From NCBI GenBank assembly GCA_944385455.1, contig CALWXI010000072.1:1-13031 (forward strand): a DNA stretch of 13,031 nt. The letters are read 5' to 3'. Positions 1 through 7,449 of the stretch are shown here, piece after piece. The translations under genes and the position numbers were made by a program. The notes beneath the pieces are model-generated. The model did not search any database, was not told the origin of the DNA, and was given only the letters and a program-made list of their open reading frames with translations. Source of the DNA: an uncultured Oscillospiraceae bacterium (GTDB lineage Bacteria; Bacillota; Clostridia; Oscillospirales; Oscillospiraceae). Every line of letters begins with the position of its first letter. Positions within the stretch are counted from its first letter, which is position 1.

Positions 1-1287
1 ATGAAGAACAACGTCAAGCGGGCCTGGTGGAAAAAGTTCGTCCAGGAAAATCCCTACAACGTGGGGCTGGACGCCGCCATTTTGATGAATCCCCAGGTGT
101 GGGTGGCCAGCGGCCACGTCTCCACCTTCAACGATCCCCTCATTGACTGCAAGGCCTGCAAGATGCGCCACCGGGCCGATAAACTGGTAGAGGGCTTCGT
201 GGCAGAGCACGGCATGGATGTGAACGTGGAGGCCATGACCCAGGAGGAACTGGTGGCTTTCATCCGGGACCATCAGGTACCCTGTCCCGGCTGCGGCAAG
301 CACGACTTCACCGATATCCGGAAATTCAATCTGATGTTCAAGACCCACCAGGGCGTTACCGAGGACAGCGCCAATGAGGTATACCTGCGGCCCGAGACCG
401 CCCAGGGCATCTTCGTGAACTTCCCCGCCATCCAGCGCACCACCCGCCGCAAGCTGCCCTTCGGCGTTTGCCAGGTGGGCAAGTCCTTCCGCAACGAGAT
501 CACCCCCGGCAACTTTATCTTCCGTATCCGTGAGTTTGAGCAGATGGAGCTGGAGTTCTTCTGCAAGCCCGGCACGGACCTGGAGTGGTTCCAGTATTGG
601 CGCACCTACTGCCACGACTGGCTGCTGGGTTTGAACGTGAAGGAGGAGAACCTGCGGCTGCGGGACCATGAGCCTGAGGAGCTGGCCTTCTATTCCAAGG
701 CCACGACGGACTTCGAGTATCGGTTCCCCTTTGGCTGGGGCGAGCTGTGGGGCGTGGCGGACCGCACCGATTACGACCTAAAGCAGCACCAGGAGCACTC
801 CGGTCAGGATCTGACCTATTTCGACCAGGAGCAGAACCAGCACTATATCCCCTATGTCATCGAGCCCTCTCTGGGCGCCGACCGCATGACCCTGGCGCTT
901 CTGGTGGAGGCCTACGATGAAGAGGTGGTGGACGCGGAGAAGAACGACACTCGTGTGGTGATGCGCTTCCATCCCGCCATCGCTCCCTTCAAGGTGGCGG
1001 TGCTGCCTCTGTCCAAGAAGCTCTCCGACAAGGCCCGGGAGATCCAGGCGGAGCTCTCCAAGGAGTCGATGGTGGACTTCGATGACACCGGCTCCATCGG
1101 CAAGCGCTATCGGCGGGAGGACGAGATCGGCACGCCTTACTGTGTCACTGTGGACTTCGATACCGTGGGCGACGCGGAGAAGGCCGGCGACAACTGCGTC
1201 ACCGTCCGGGACCGGGACACCATGGAACAGGTCCGTTTGCCCCTGGACCAGCTGGCGGATTACCTGCGCCGGAAGCTGGCTTATTAA
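1..1287 (+). CDS. glyQS: glycyl-tRNA synthetase, single-chain alpha2 type (5'-truncated by window edge)
   Basis: Class II aminoacyl-tRNA synthetase that charges tRNA-Gly with glycine in the cytoplasm. In the 428 visible residues: two zinc-finger-like Cys pairs (C50/C53 and C95/C98); motif 2 at about 163-185 with the FRNE signature; motif 3 with GADR at 292-295; and a C-terminal anticodon-binding domain from about 329 to 425. Family members are around 460 residues and carry an N-terminal stretch before the KNNVK segment seen here at residues 2-6. The ATG at base 1 is therefore most likely an internal Met and roughly 35 residues lie outside the window. The stop is TAA at 1285-1287, directly followed by a hairpin. 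Older annotations call this gene glyS; it is not the alpha2beta2 glyQ/glyS enzyme. Identity is secure; only the start is missing. Confidence 0.96.
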   Translation: MKNNVKRAWWKKFVQENPYNVGLDAAILMNPQVWVASGHVSTFNDPLIDCKACKMRHRADKLVEGFVAEHGMDVNVEAMTQEELVAFIRDHQVPCPGCGKHDFTDIRKFNLMFKTHQGVTEDSANEVYLRPETAQGIFVNFPAIQRTTRRKLPFGVCQVGKSFRNEITPGNFIFRIREFEQMELEFFCKPGTDLEWFQYWRTYCHDWLLGLNVKEENLRLRDHEPEELAFYSKATTDFEYRFPFGWGELWGVADRTDYDLKQHQEHSGQDLTYFDQEQNQHYIPYVIEPSLGADRMTLALLVEAYDEEVVDAEKNDTRVVMRFHPAIAPFKVAVLPLSKKLSDKAREIQAELSKESMVDFDDTGSIGKRYRREDEIGTPYCVTVDFDTVGDAEKAGDNCVTVRDRDTMEQVRLPLDQLADYLRRKLAY

Positions 1288-1293
1288 AGATCT

Positions 1294-1328
1294 GACGGCG
1301 CGCCGCCCTCCGGGGCGGCCGTCTTTTT
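1294..1328 (+). terminator. Rho-independent terminator after the glycyl-tRNA synthetase gene
   Basis: A GC-rich stem begins with GACGGC, contains a CGCCGCCC arm with a small bulge, turns in a short loop and closes with GGGCGG-CCGTC. Five T residues follow at 1324-1328. It starts six bases after the stop codon. The next gene's ATG lies only 18 bases past the T run, so the hairpin may act as a leaky terminator or attenuator rather than a full stop. Confidence 0.85.
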
Positions 1329-1346
1329 GGGAAAGGGAGGACGGTC

Positions 1347-2294
1347 ATGCTGGAAAACCTGCTCTTCAGCCTTAACGCCACAGTACCCATGTTCTGCATC
1401 ATGGTGCTGGGATACCTGCTGCGGCGGTATACGCCGCTGATGCCCGAAAGCTTTGCGGACGCCATGAACACATTTGTATTCAAGGTGGCGCTGCCGGTGC
1501 AGCTTTTTGAAAATCTTTCCACCTCGGATTTCCACACCATCTGGGACGGCGGCGTGGTGGTGTTCTGCTTCCTGGTCTCCCTGGCGTCCATTCTGATCCT
1601 GCTGGCGCTGTCCTATTTTCTGCGGGACCGGTCGCTGCAGGCGGAATTCATTCAAGCGAGCTATCGTGGCAGCCAGGCGCTGCTGGGGGCGGCCTTGATG
1701 CAGAACATCTACGGCTCCACCGGCCCGCTGGCGCTGGTGCTCATCGGCGCGGTGCCTCTTTATAACGTGGCGGCGGTGGTTCTGCTGACCTTGATGACAC
1801 CTGGCGGGCATCTGGACCGGCGCACTGCCGCCAAGACGGTGCGGGGCATTGTGACCAATCCCATCATCCTGGGCATTGCGGCGGGCCTTGTGTGGTCGCT
1901 GCTGCGGCTGCCCCAGCCGGTGATGCTGCAGAGGGGTGTGGAATCTCTGGCGGCCACGGCCACGCCCTTGGGGCTGCTGGCCCTGGGCGCATCCATTGAT
2001 CTGGGCAGGGCCGTGGGCTGCTGGCGGCCCACTCTGATGGCCACCGCCTTTAAGCTGGTGTTGTTTGCGGCGGCATTTCTGCCTCTGGCGGTGGTTTTGG
2101 GCTACCGGGAAGAGGTGCTGGTGGTGGTGCTGATCATGCTGGCATCTCCCACTACCGTCAGCTGCTTCAGCATGGCCCGCAGCATGGGCCATGACGGAAC
2201 GCTCAGTTCCGGCGCGGTGATGCTCACCACACTGCTCAGTGCGTTCACCTTCACTTTCTGGCTGTATCTGCTCCGTTCCCTGGGACTCATCTGA
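1347..2294 (+). CDS. AEC (auxin efflux carrier) family transporter
   Basis: Integral membrane protein of 315 residues, the usual length for bacterial members of the AEC family (Pfam Mem_trans), which export or import small organic anions such as malate or malonate. Hydrophobic segments run from residue 7 to the C-terminus. Recognisable family stretches are NTFVFKVALPVQLFENL at 41-57, TNPIILG at 170-176 and ASPTT at 266-270 in the penultimate helical region. A hydrophilic loop at about 151-168 splits the two helical bundles. The start is fixed by the ribosome binding site AAAGGGAGG at 1332-1340, six bases before the ATG. No promoter fits between the preceding terminator and the start, so transcription probably arrives by read-through from the glycyl-tRNA synthetase gene. 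The substrate cannot be told from sequence. Confidence 0.9.
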   Translation: MLENLLFSLNATVPMFCIMVLGYLLRRYTPLMPESFADAMNTFVFKVALPVQLFENLSTSDFHTIWDGGVVVFCFLVSLASILILLALSYFLRDRSLQAEFIQASYRGSQALLGAALMQNIYGSTGPLALVLIGAVPLYNVAAVVLLTLMTPGGHLDRRTAAKTVRGIVTNPIILGIAAGLVWSLLRLPQPVMLQRGVESLAATATPLGLLALGASIDLGRAVGCWRPTLMATAFKLVLFAAAFLPLAVVLGYREEVLVVVLIMLASPTTVSCFSMARSMGHDGTLSSGAVMLTTLLSAFTFTFWLYLLRSLGLI

Positions 2295-2408
2295 CTCATT
2301 GCGGATTTGACCCTGTTCATCTCTCCATACAGTGAAATTCTTTACGGAATCTTGTCACATGTGCCAAATCTGTACGGTACTTTTCTACTATGCTTCCTCC
2401 GGGCTCAC

Positions 2409-2437
2409 TTGTTTTTTTATCCGAAATTGAATATGAT
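2409..2437 (+). promoter_or_regulatory. probable promoter of the NCS2 permease gene
   Basis: TTGTTT (2409-2414) and TATGAT (2432-2437) are separated by exactly 17 bases in the AT-rich part of the 205-base gap 2295-2499. This gives a leader of about 55 bases. I looked for the conserved core of a purine riboswitch in the leader and did not see it. The rest of the gap (2295-2408) shows no gene and no convincing terminator for the AEC transporter. Confidence 0.5.
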
Positions 2438-2499
2438 AAAAACAGAGGTTTGGGAACTTCCTGCGAAACGGGAGCGCAGATGCAGAAAGGGAGGGAGCT

Positions 2500-3918
2500 A
2501 TGGAAACCATTTTTAAGCTCAAAGAAAACGGTACCAATGTCCGTACGGAAATTCTGGCTGGTCTTACCACCTTCATGACCATGGCGTACATCATCGCGCT
2601 CAATCCAAATTTGCTTACAAACTTTGAGGTGGGAGCGCTTTGGAACGGCGTTTTTATGGCCACATGCCTTGCTTCTGCTTTGGCCATGTTCTGTATGGCG
2701 TTCCTGGCCAACAAACCCTTTGCCCTGGCTCCCGGCATGGGCCTCAACAGTTTCTTTGCTGTGGTGACCACCAACATCGTGGCCCTTACCGGAATGACCT
2801 ACCTGGAGAGCTTTCAATCCGCGCTGGTGATCATTCTGATGGAGGGCATCGTCTTTTTGATTCTGTCCATCCTGAATATCCGGGAGAAGATCGTGGAGGC
2901 GATTCCCCTGGGTGTCCGGCTGGGCATCGCTCCGGCCATCGGCCTTATGCTGATGAACATCGGTCTGGGCTCCAATGTGGGTGTCTACTCCGAGACTGGC
3001 GGTCCCTTTTATGTGATGAGGGATTTCTTCGGGGCGCTGACTCCCAGCGTGGCCCAGACGGCCATGGGCAGCGGCTATACCACCATGGTCCTTACGGTGG
3101 TGACCATGTTTGTGGGGCTGTTCGTCATTGTGATTCTGGCCAAGAAGGGCGTTAAGGGCGCCGTGCTGCTGGGCATGCTGGTGGCATCCGTGCTGTATTG
3201 GGTGGGCGACTTTGTGGTTCTGGGCGTCAATCCCTTTGCCTCTCTTTCCACCGCCTCCTTTGCGCCCCCATTTGCCGACATGATGGAGACCACCTTTTTC
3301 AAGTTCAATTTCCAGGGCTTTTTGAGTATCGGCTGGTTTACCGCTGTGACGCTGATCATCACCTTCTGCATGATCGACATGTTTGACACCATCGGCACGC
3401 TGGTTGGCACTGCCTCCCGGGCCGGCATGGTGGACAAAGACGGCAATATGCCCAACATGAAGGAAGCCCTGATTTCCGACGCCATCGGCACCGTGGCTGG
3501 TGCCTGCACCGGCACCTCCACTGTCACCACCTTCGTGGAGTCCGCCTCCGGCGTGGAGGCCGGCGGCCGCACGGGTCTCACCGCCCTGACCACCGGCGTA
3601 CTGTTTCTGGCATGTATCTTCATCGCTCCCATCGCGGCCATCATTCCCGCGGCGGCCACTTCCTCTGCCCTGATTTATGTGGGCGTGCTGATGCTCATGG
3701 GGCTCAAGCATGTGAAATTCGACGACCTGGATCAGATGGTTCCCGTGTCCCTGATGCTCATTTCCATGCCCATCTCCAGCTCCATCGGCCACGCCATCGG
3801 CATCGGCCTGATTTCCTACACGGTCATCAAGGTCTTCAACGGCAAAGCCAAGGAAGTGTCTGCGCTGACCTATGTGATCTCCGCGCTGTTCCTGGTGAAG
3901 TTCTTCCTGATCGTGTGA
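2500..3918 (+). CDS. NCS2 family nucleobase permease, PbuG/AzgA-like (hypoxanthine/guanine/adenine uptake)
   Basis: A 472-residue polytopic membrane protein, probably a proton-coupled purine base importer. Signatures of the AzgA/PbuG branch of the NCS2 family are all present: LTTFMTMAYI at 22-31 followed by LNPNLL; APGMGLNSFF at 77-86; DMFDTIGT at 293-300; and the glycine-rich substrate-site region with TSTVTTFVESASGVEAGGR at 339-357. Length matches the family (about 430-480). The start is supported by AAAGGGAGGG at about 2486-2494, with the ATG at 2500. The gene is monocistronic: it has its own promoter upstream and ends at a strong bidirectional terminator 21 bases past the stop. Which purine it carries is not resolved. 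B. subtilis pbuG is under a guanine riboswitch, but none is visible here. Confidence 0.93.
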   Translation: METIFKLKENGTNVRTEILAGLTTFMTMAYIIALNPNLLTNFEVGALWNGVFMATCLASALAMFCMAFLANKPFALAPGMGLNSFFAVVTTNIVALTGMTYLESFQSALVIILMEGIVFLILSILNIREKIVEAIPLGVRLGIAPAIGLMLMNIGLGSNVGVYSETGGPFYVMRDFFGALTPSVAQTAMGSGYTTMVLTVVTMFVGLFVIVILAKKGVKGAVLLGMLVASVLYWVGDFVVLGVNPFASLSTASFAPPFADMMETTFFKFNFQGFLSIGWFTAVTLIITFCMIDMFDTIGTLVGTASRAGMVDKDGNMPNMKEALISDAIGTVAGACTGTSTVTTFVESASGVEAGGRTGLTALTTGVLFLACIFIAPIAAIIPAAATSSALIYVGVLMLMGLKHVKFDDLDQMVPVSLMLISMPISSSIGHAIGIGLISYTVIKVFNGKAKEVSALTYVISALFLVKFFLIV

Positions 3919-3939
3919 CAGACGGCACACAAGCGAAAC

Positions 3940-3975
3940 AAAAAGACGGCGCGGCCATGGCCGCGCCGTCTTTTT
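3940..3975. terminator. bidirectional Rho-independent terminator
   Basis: A perfect 26-bp palindrome (3945-3970, centred on GGCCATGGCC) is flanked by AAAAA on the left and TTTTT on the right. Read on either strand it is a GC stem followed by a U tract. It terminates the NCS2 permease on + and the DUF6881-like gene on -, whose stop codon lies five bases beyond it. Confidence 0.93.
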
Positions 3976-3979
3976 GTTG

Positions 3980-4285
3980 CTAGAAGAACATTCCCATAAA
4001 TCCGTCGGGCCGTTCCGCCGCCTGATCCCAAACCTCACGGAATACAGACGGCGGGATGGTCCGGGCTGTCACCTGACCGGGCACGGTCAGCTCCCGAATG
4101 TCAGCGGGATAGGGGGCTTTGGACAACGCCTCCTCCTGACCATGCTCGTCTCCATAGGCAAACCACAGACCGCCTGGATACAGCTCCACCCGCCGGGACT
4201 CCAGGTTTTCCCGATCCAGCTCCAGATAGACCTGTTTGGGTTCATCCTCCTGTGGCTCGGTATATTCCAGCATCACGTAACGCAT
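3980..4285 (-). CDS. small acidic protein resembling the DUF6881 family
   Basis: A 101-residue soluble protein without signal peptide or membrane segment. The layout resembles DUF6881 as I remember it: an N-terminal strand, an acidic stretch, then YLELDRENLESRRVELYPGG at about 20-39, an aromatic strand (LWFAYGDE), PYPADIRELT at about 58-67, and a C-terminal helix FREVWDQA. The family match is from memory and no function is claimed. The ATG lies inside the end of the preceding AlaX-like gene (13-base overlap). A strong AAAAGGAGGG site seven bases upstream, also within that gene, indicates translational coupling. It is the last gene of the three-gene operon and ends at the bidirectional terminator. 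No catalytic motif is visible. Confidence 0.8.
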   Translation of the reverse strand: MRYVMLEYTEPQEDEPKQVYLELDRENLESRRVELYPGGLWFAYGDEHGQEEALSKAPYPADIRELTVPGQVTARTIPPSVFREVWDQAAERPDGFMGMFF

Positions 4286-5448
4286 GTGGGTCCCTCCTTT
4301 TGCGTTTGAAAAAAGGCGCGGATCTCCGCCTCACTGGCCTGGACGCTGCCCTGGGCGAAGCCGCTGCGGCCGCCGCCCCGGCCGTGCAGAGAAGCGTTGA
4401 GCGCTTTTACCAGGGGAGAGATATCCTGCCCCTGACTCTGTACCAGAGCGTAGACGTACCGGTCTTCCGCTCCGGCCAACACCGCCGCCAGCCCGTTGCA
4501 GCTGCGGGCCACCGCGTCCGCCAGACGGCGGGCGGCGTCCGGCTGCATGGGCGGTTCCACCAGCAGTACGTCTCCCGCTCCGGCGTATCGGGCGGCGGTG
4601 CCGGCAATGAGGCGGCTTTCCAGCTCCGCATGCCGGGCCTTGACGGCGGTGAGCTCTGCCGTCAGCCGCTCCACGGCGGCGGAGAGCTCCACCGGCTTTA
4701 CGCTGAGCTGCTGGCCTGCAGCCCGGGCCTGCTCGTATACGGCGGAAAGATAAGTCACGGCCCGGTTGCCGCAGAGGATCTCCAGCCGGACTCCCTGATG
4801 GAACTTCTGGCAGGAGAGGATCTTTACCAGCCCCACCTGTCCCGCCCGCAGCACATGAGTGCCGCAGCAGGCACAGCAGTCCGCCTCCGGGAACGTGACG
4901 ATCCGCACTTGTCCCGTCAGTTCCTTCTTGCTGCGGTAGTCCAGGGCCTCCAGCTCCTCCGGGGAGGGATAGGTGATCTCCGCCGGACGGTCCGCCCAAA
5001 CGACGGCGTTGGCTTCCGCTTCCGCTGCCAGCACCTGCTCCCAGGTCAGGGGGACATTGTAGTCGATGGTGACGGTATCCGCGCCCAGGTGGAAGCCCAC
5101 ATTGTCACAGTGGTAGCGGCGGCACAGAATTCCGGAGAGGATATGCTCTCCGGAGTGCTGCTGCATATGGTCAAAGCGGCGGGGCCAGTCCACCAGCCCC
5201 TCCACTGCGGCGCCGGGCTCCAAGGCCCGGTCACAGGTGTGGAAAATCACGCCGCCTTTCTCATGGACGTCCGTGACTGCGGCGGGACCCAGAGTCCCGT
5301 GGTCAGCGGGCTGGCCGCCGCCCTCTGGGTAAAAGGCAGTGCGGTCCAGGGTCACCAGATAGCCGTCCTTTCCCTCCGTACAGGTCAGGACCATGGCGGA
5401 GAACCGGCACAGGCAAGGGTCTTGATAGTAGAGTTTTTCCGTTTCCAT
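4273..5448 (-). CDS. alanyl-tRNA editing protein (AlaX-type, with C-terminal DHHA1 domain)
   Basis: A free-standing editing factor of 391 residues, expected to hydrolyse Ser-tRNA-Ala (and possibly Gly-tRNA-Ala) in trans. It matches the editing half of alanyl-tRNA synthetase. YPEGGGQPADHG at 40-51 is the glycine-rich motif of the N-terminal beta-barrel. H98 and H102 (HSGEH) with C194 and H198 (CxxxH) form the zinc site of the editing domain. A helical, probably coiled-coil stretch at about 245-285 leads to a DHHA1 domain ending in GRGGGRSGFAQGS at 356-368. The aminoacylation core is absent. The start is supported by AAAGGAAGG upstream; that ribosome binding site overlaps the stop of the preceding GH3 gene, 16 bases away. 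All key residues are intact, so it should be active. Confidence 0.93.
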   Translation of the reverse strand: METEKLYYQDPCLCRFSAMVLTCTEGKDGYLVTLDRTAFYPEGGGQPADHGTLGPAAVTDVHEKGGVIFHTCDRALEPGAAVEGLVDWPRRFDHMQQHSGEHILSGILCRRYHCDNVGFHLGADTVTIDYNVPLTWEQVLAAEAEANAVVWADRPAEITYPSPEELEALDYRSKKELTGQVRIVTFPEADCCACCGTHVLRAGQVGLVKILSCQKFHQGVRLEILCGNRAVTYLSAVYEQARAAGQQLSVKPVELSAAVERLTAELTAVKARHAELESRLIAGTAARYAGAGDVLLVEPPMQPDAARRLADAVARSCNGLAAVLAGAEDRYVYALVQSQGQDISPLVKALNASLHGRGGGRSGFAQGSVQASEAEIRAFFQTQKEGPTCVT

Positions 5449-5464
5449 GTGGAGATCCTTCCTT

Positions 5465-6670
5465 TCAGTCCAGCAGTCCCAGAGTCTGCTTCCAGGTGAG
5501 GACCCGGCGGCAGGCGGTCTCGATGGTGTCGGCGCTGAGGCTGCCGTCCTCCGCCGCCTGGAGCACCTGGGGGATCTGAGAGCGGTAATCGGTGGTGATG
5601 ATGAGATCGTTGCCCGCCTGTAATGCCAGCACGGCGGCAGAGCCGTCTTTTGTATAGGCGGCCACGGCGTCCATCGCCAGATCGTCGGTCATGACCACGC
5701 CGTCGAAGCCCAGTTCCGTGCGCAGCAGGTTGTGGACGGCGGGGGAAAGGGAAGCGGGCAGGGTCTCATCCACCGCCGTCATGATGTTGTGGGATACCAG
5801 TACGGCGGCGGTGCCTTTCCCGGCGGCAATGCCCGTGGCAAAGGGAAGAAAGTCGCATTCCTCAAAAGATATCAGAGGGCGCTGGTCCACGGCGATGCCG
5901 GTATGGGTGTCGGTGTTGCTGCCGTAGCCGGGGAAGTGCTTTAAAACGCTGCCGATGCCGCATTCCCGCATGGCAGTGATCACGTCGGAGACATATGCGG
6001 CGGTGTCCTGGGCGTCCCGGCCAAGGGCGCGGTCATAGATGAAGTCGGCAGGGTTCGTGGATACGTCTGCCACCGGCGCCAGATTCACATTGATGCCCAG
6101 GGTCAGCAATGCGCTGTTTTTCTCCCAGGCGTCGGAGGAAAAGACGTTGTGGCTGTCCACCTCTTTCTGCAGGGCCGCCAGCTCCTGGGGAGAGGGGAAG
6201 CGAGCGGGAAAGAGGTTGGGATTCCGGCTGGCCCGGGTGACAGAACCGCCCTCCTCGTCAGAGCCGATGAGCAGGGGAATGCCGGTATCCGCCAGGGCGG
6301 CGTCCTGATAGCTCTGCACCGTGGCGGTGAACTGCTCCCGGGTGAGCCAGGCGCCGGCGTCATCCTGATAGTCCCGGCCGAAGAGCACGTAGCCCCCCAG
6401 GTGGTAGGCGGTGACATCCTCCGCCGCCTCCGTTGCCGGACAGCGGACAAAAAACAGCTGTCCCACCTGTTCTTCCAGGGTCATTCTGTTCAGGATCTCC
6501 TGGATCTGCTGCTGCGCCAGTTCTTCCGCAGTGGGCTGGGGAGGCGCTTCCGGCGCCGGTTCCGCAGTCTCCTGCGGCGGTTTTTGTGCCTGCTCCTCTG
6601 CCGGGGCGGTGCCGCAGGCGGCAAGGGTCAAAAGCAGCAAGGCGGCCAGTGCCGCGGCCCATTTCCGCAT
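5465..6670 (-). CDS. glycoside hydrolase family 3 lipoprotein, beta-N-acetylhexosaminidase (NagZ-like)
   Basis: Predicted surface lipoprotein of 401 residues that removes beta-linked N-acetylglucosamine from cell-wall fragments or other glycans. A basic N-terminus and hydrophobic run end in the lipobox LAAC, making Cys19 the lipidation site. A Pro/Glu-rich linker runs to about residue 46. The GH3 barrel carries IGSDEEGG (134-141, substrate-binding Asp138), KHFPGYG at 244-250, the Asp254-Thr-His256 dyad typical of NagZ enzymes (His as acid/base), and TDDLAMDAV at 328-336 with Asp329 as likely nucleophile. The start at 6670 is chosen because AAAAAAGGAGG precedes this ATG by seven bases. A longer reading from a GTG at 6712 overlaps the -10 box and would spoil the signal peptide. 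It is the first gene of an operon with the AlaX-like and DUF6881-like genes. Confidence 0.92.
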   Translation of the reverse strand: MRKWAAALAALLLLTLAACGTAPAEEQAQKPPQETAEPAPEAPPQPTAEELAQQQIQEILNRMTLEEQVGQLFFVRCPATEAAEDVTAYHLGGYVLFGRDYQDDAGAWLTREQFTATVQSYQDAALADTGIPLLIGSDEEGGSVTRASRNPNLFPARFPSPQELAALQKEVDSHNVFSSDAWEKNSALLTLGINVNLAPVADVSTNPADFIYDRALGRDAQDTAAYVSDVITAMRECGIGSVLKHFPGYGSNTDTHTGIAVDQRPLISFEECDFLPFATGIAAGKGTAAVLVSHNIMTAVDETLPASLSPAVHNLLRTELGFDGVVMTDDLAMDAVAAYTKDGSAAVLALQAGNDLIITTDYRSQIPQVLQAAEDGSLSADTIETACRRVLTWKQTLGLLD

Positions 6671-6700
6671 GGATGCGCCTCCTTTTTTCAGAATGGTTTC

Positions 6701-6729
6701 ATTGTAGCACACCCCGGAGAAAAAGGAAA
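6701..6729 (-). promoter_or_regulatory. extended -10 promoter of the GH3/AlaX/DUF6881 operon
   Basis: On the minus strand TGC-TACAAT (hexamer at 6706-6701) is an extended -10 element. A weak -35, TTTCCT at 6729-6724, sits 17 bases upstream. Transcription would start near 6694, giving a leader of about 25 bases that contains only the ribosome binding site. The placement excludes a translation start upstream of 6670. Confidence 0.65.
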
Positions 6730-6794
6730 GTTGCGTTTGATCCGTTGCAGGGTACGCAGGAGCAGTCCCTGTTGCCGTGTTGAATGCAGTACGG

Positions 6795-6848
6795 CTTTGA
6801 AGCGGAAAGCACGTCCCCCGGCCGGGGGACGTGCTTTCCGCTTCAAAG
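6795..6848. repeat. 54-bp perfect palindrome, probable terminator hairpin of the 158-aa gene
   Basis: Two 27-base arms (6795-6821 and 6822-6848) are exact reverse complements with no spacer, centred on CCGGCCGG. The left arm begins CTTTGAAGCGGAAAGCACGT and the core is five C then five G around GGCC. It starts eight bases beyond the stop of the minus-strand gene at 6857, where a terminator is expected, but no T run follows on either strand. A transcription stop, an RNA-stabilising hairpin or a dispersed palindromic repeat are all possible. The remainder of the 6671-6856 gap holds only the operon promoter. Confidence 0.8.
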
Positions 6849-6856
6849 GAGGAAGG

Positions 6857-7333
6857 TCAGATATCGGAAACGCGGTTCCGCCAAGCAATCTCACTGTTGA
6901 GATCCCGCCGGAGCTTTTCGTTTTCCGTCACCAGTTCGTCATAATGGCGGCTTTGCACATAGTATTTCACGAAACTGAAGGTGGCCTCCTGAAATTCCTC
7001 CGGGGTGTACTCCGGCAGGAGGGAACCGTTGACGCGGCGGAGGCCCTGCACAGAGATGACCACCAGGCGGCGGTTCTTTTCGGACAGCTGGATGATCTTC
7101 AGCGCGTCTGGGATGTCCAGCTGCAGGTCATAGAGGCCGTTGACCCGCTCCAGCAGGCGGCGCTGCTCCGGTTTGGCGGAGACGACGACGCCATATTTCT
7201 GGAACAGATCTTTCAGATAGTCGGCGGAGACTTCCTCACGGGTAATGGTCCCCTTGCCGATGCCGGAAAACATCGTGTTGGACAGGGAAAAACTGACGAA
7301 CACCTCATTGCCGGTTTGCGGATAACGCATCAT
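6857..7333 (-). CDS. hypothetical protein with C-terminal coiled-coil segment (158 aa)
   Basis: I do not recognise this family. The protein is soluble, with no signal peptide, membrane helix or Cys cluster. The N-terminal half looks like a mixed alpha/beta fold: strands near 10-17 and 88-96, and helices near 33-48 and 55-68. The C-terminus from about 125 to 155 is charged and heptad-like (YDELVTENEKLRRDL), suggesting oligomerisation. Two ATGs are adjacent (7333 and 7330); GGAGG lies five bases before the first and eight before the second, so translation may begin at either. The gene has its own promoter, is separated by a terminator from the XRE gene upstream and is followed by the 54-bp palindrome, so it is a single-gene unit. 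The position next to a small regulator hints at an accessory function, but nothing in the sequence proves it. Confidence 0.85.
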   Translation of the reverse strand: MMRYPQTGNEVFVSFSLSNTMFSGIGKGTITREEVSADYLKDLFQKYGVVVSAKPEQRRLLERVNGLYDLQLDIPDALKIIQLSEKNRRLVVISVQGLRRVNGSLLPEYTPEEFQEATFSFVKYYVQSRHYDELVTENEKLRRDLNSEIAWRNRVSDI

Positions 7334-7380
7334 GATGACCTCCAGACGTGATAATTTTTTCAGGCTGCGCCTGTGCCATC

Positions 7381-7409
7381 ATTATAAGTATTATTTGCGC
7401 AAAATACAA
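7381..7409 (-). promoter_or_regulatory. promoter of the 158-aa gene with an internal palindrome
   Basis: On the minus strand TTGTAT (7409-7404) and a consensus TATAAT (7386-7381) are 17 bases apart, giving a leader of about 40 bases. The spacer contains the 10-bp palindrome TTTGCGCAAA (7394-7403). A second CGCAAA lies 22 bases away at 7420-7425, about two helical turns, just upstream of the -35. This arrangement suggests binding of a dimeric regulator. Confidence 0.65.
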
Positions 7410-7449
7410 GAAAAAATTACGCAAAGATAATTAACTTTTTATGAACGGA

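Noticed and set aside
1284..2192. 302-aa minus-strand open frame opposite the AEC transporter
   Set aside because: His/Gln/Arg-rich composition typical of the antisense of a GC-rich gene, with no ribosome binding site; the plus-strand transporter explains the region.
2295..2499. Possible purine riboswitch in the leader of the NCS2 permease
   Set aside because: The conserved junction and loop sequences of the purine aptamer were not found; an ordinary promoter explains the region.
2317..4038. 573-aa minus-strand open frame opposite the NCS2 permease
   Set aside because: Low-complexity His/Gly/Asp composition, and it runs through the bidirectional terminator; it is a shadow of the permease gene.
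4252..5499. 415-aa plus-strand open frame opposite the AlaX-like gene
   Set aside because: No ribosome binding site and no recognisable motif, while the minus strand has a complete zinc-site editing protein.
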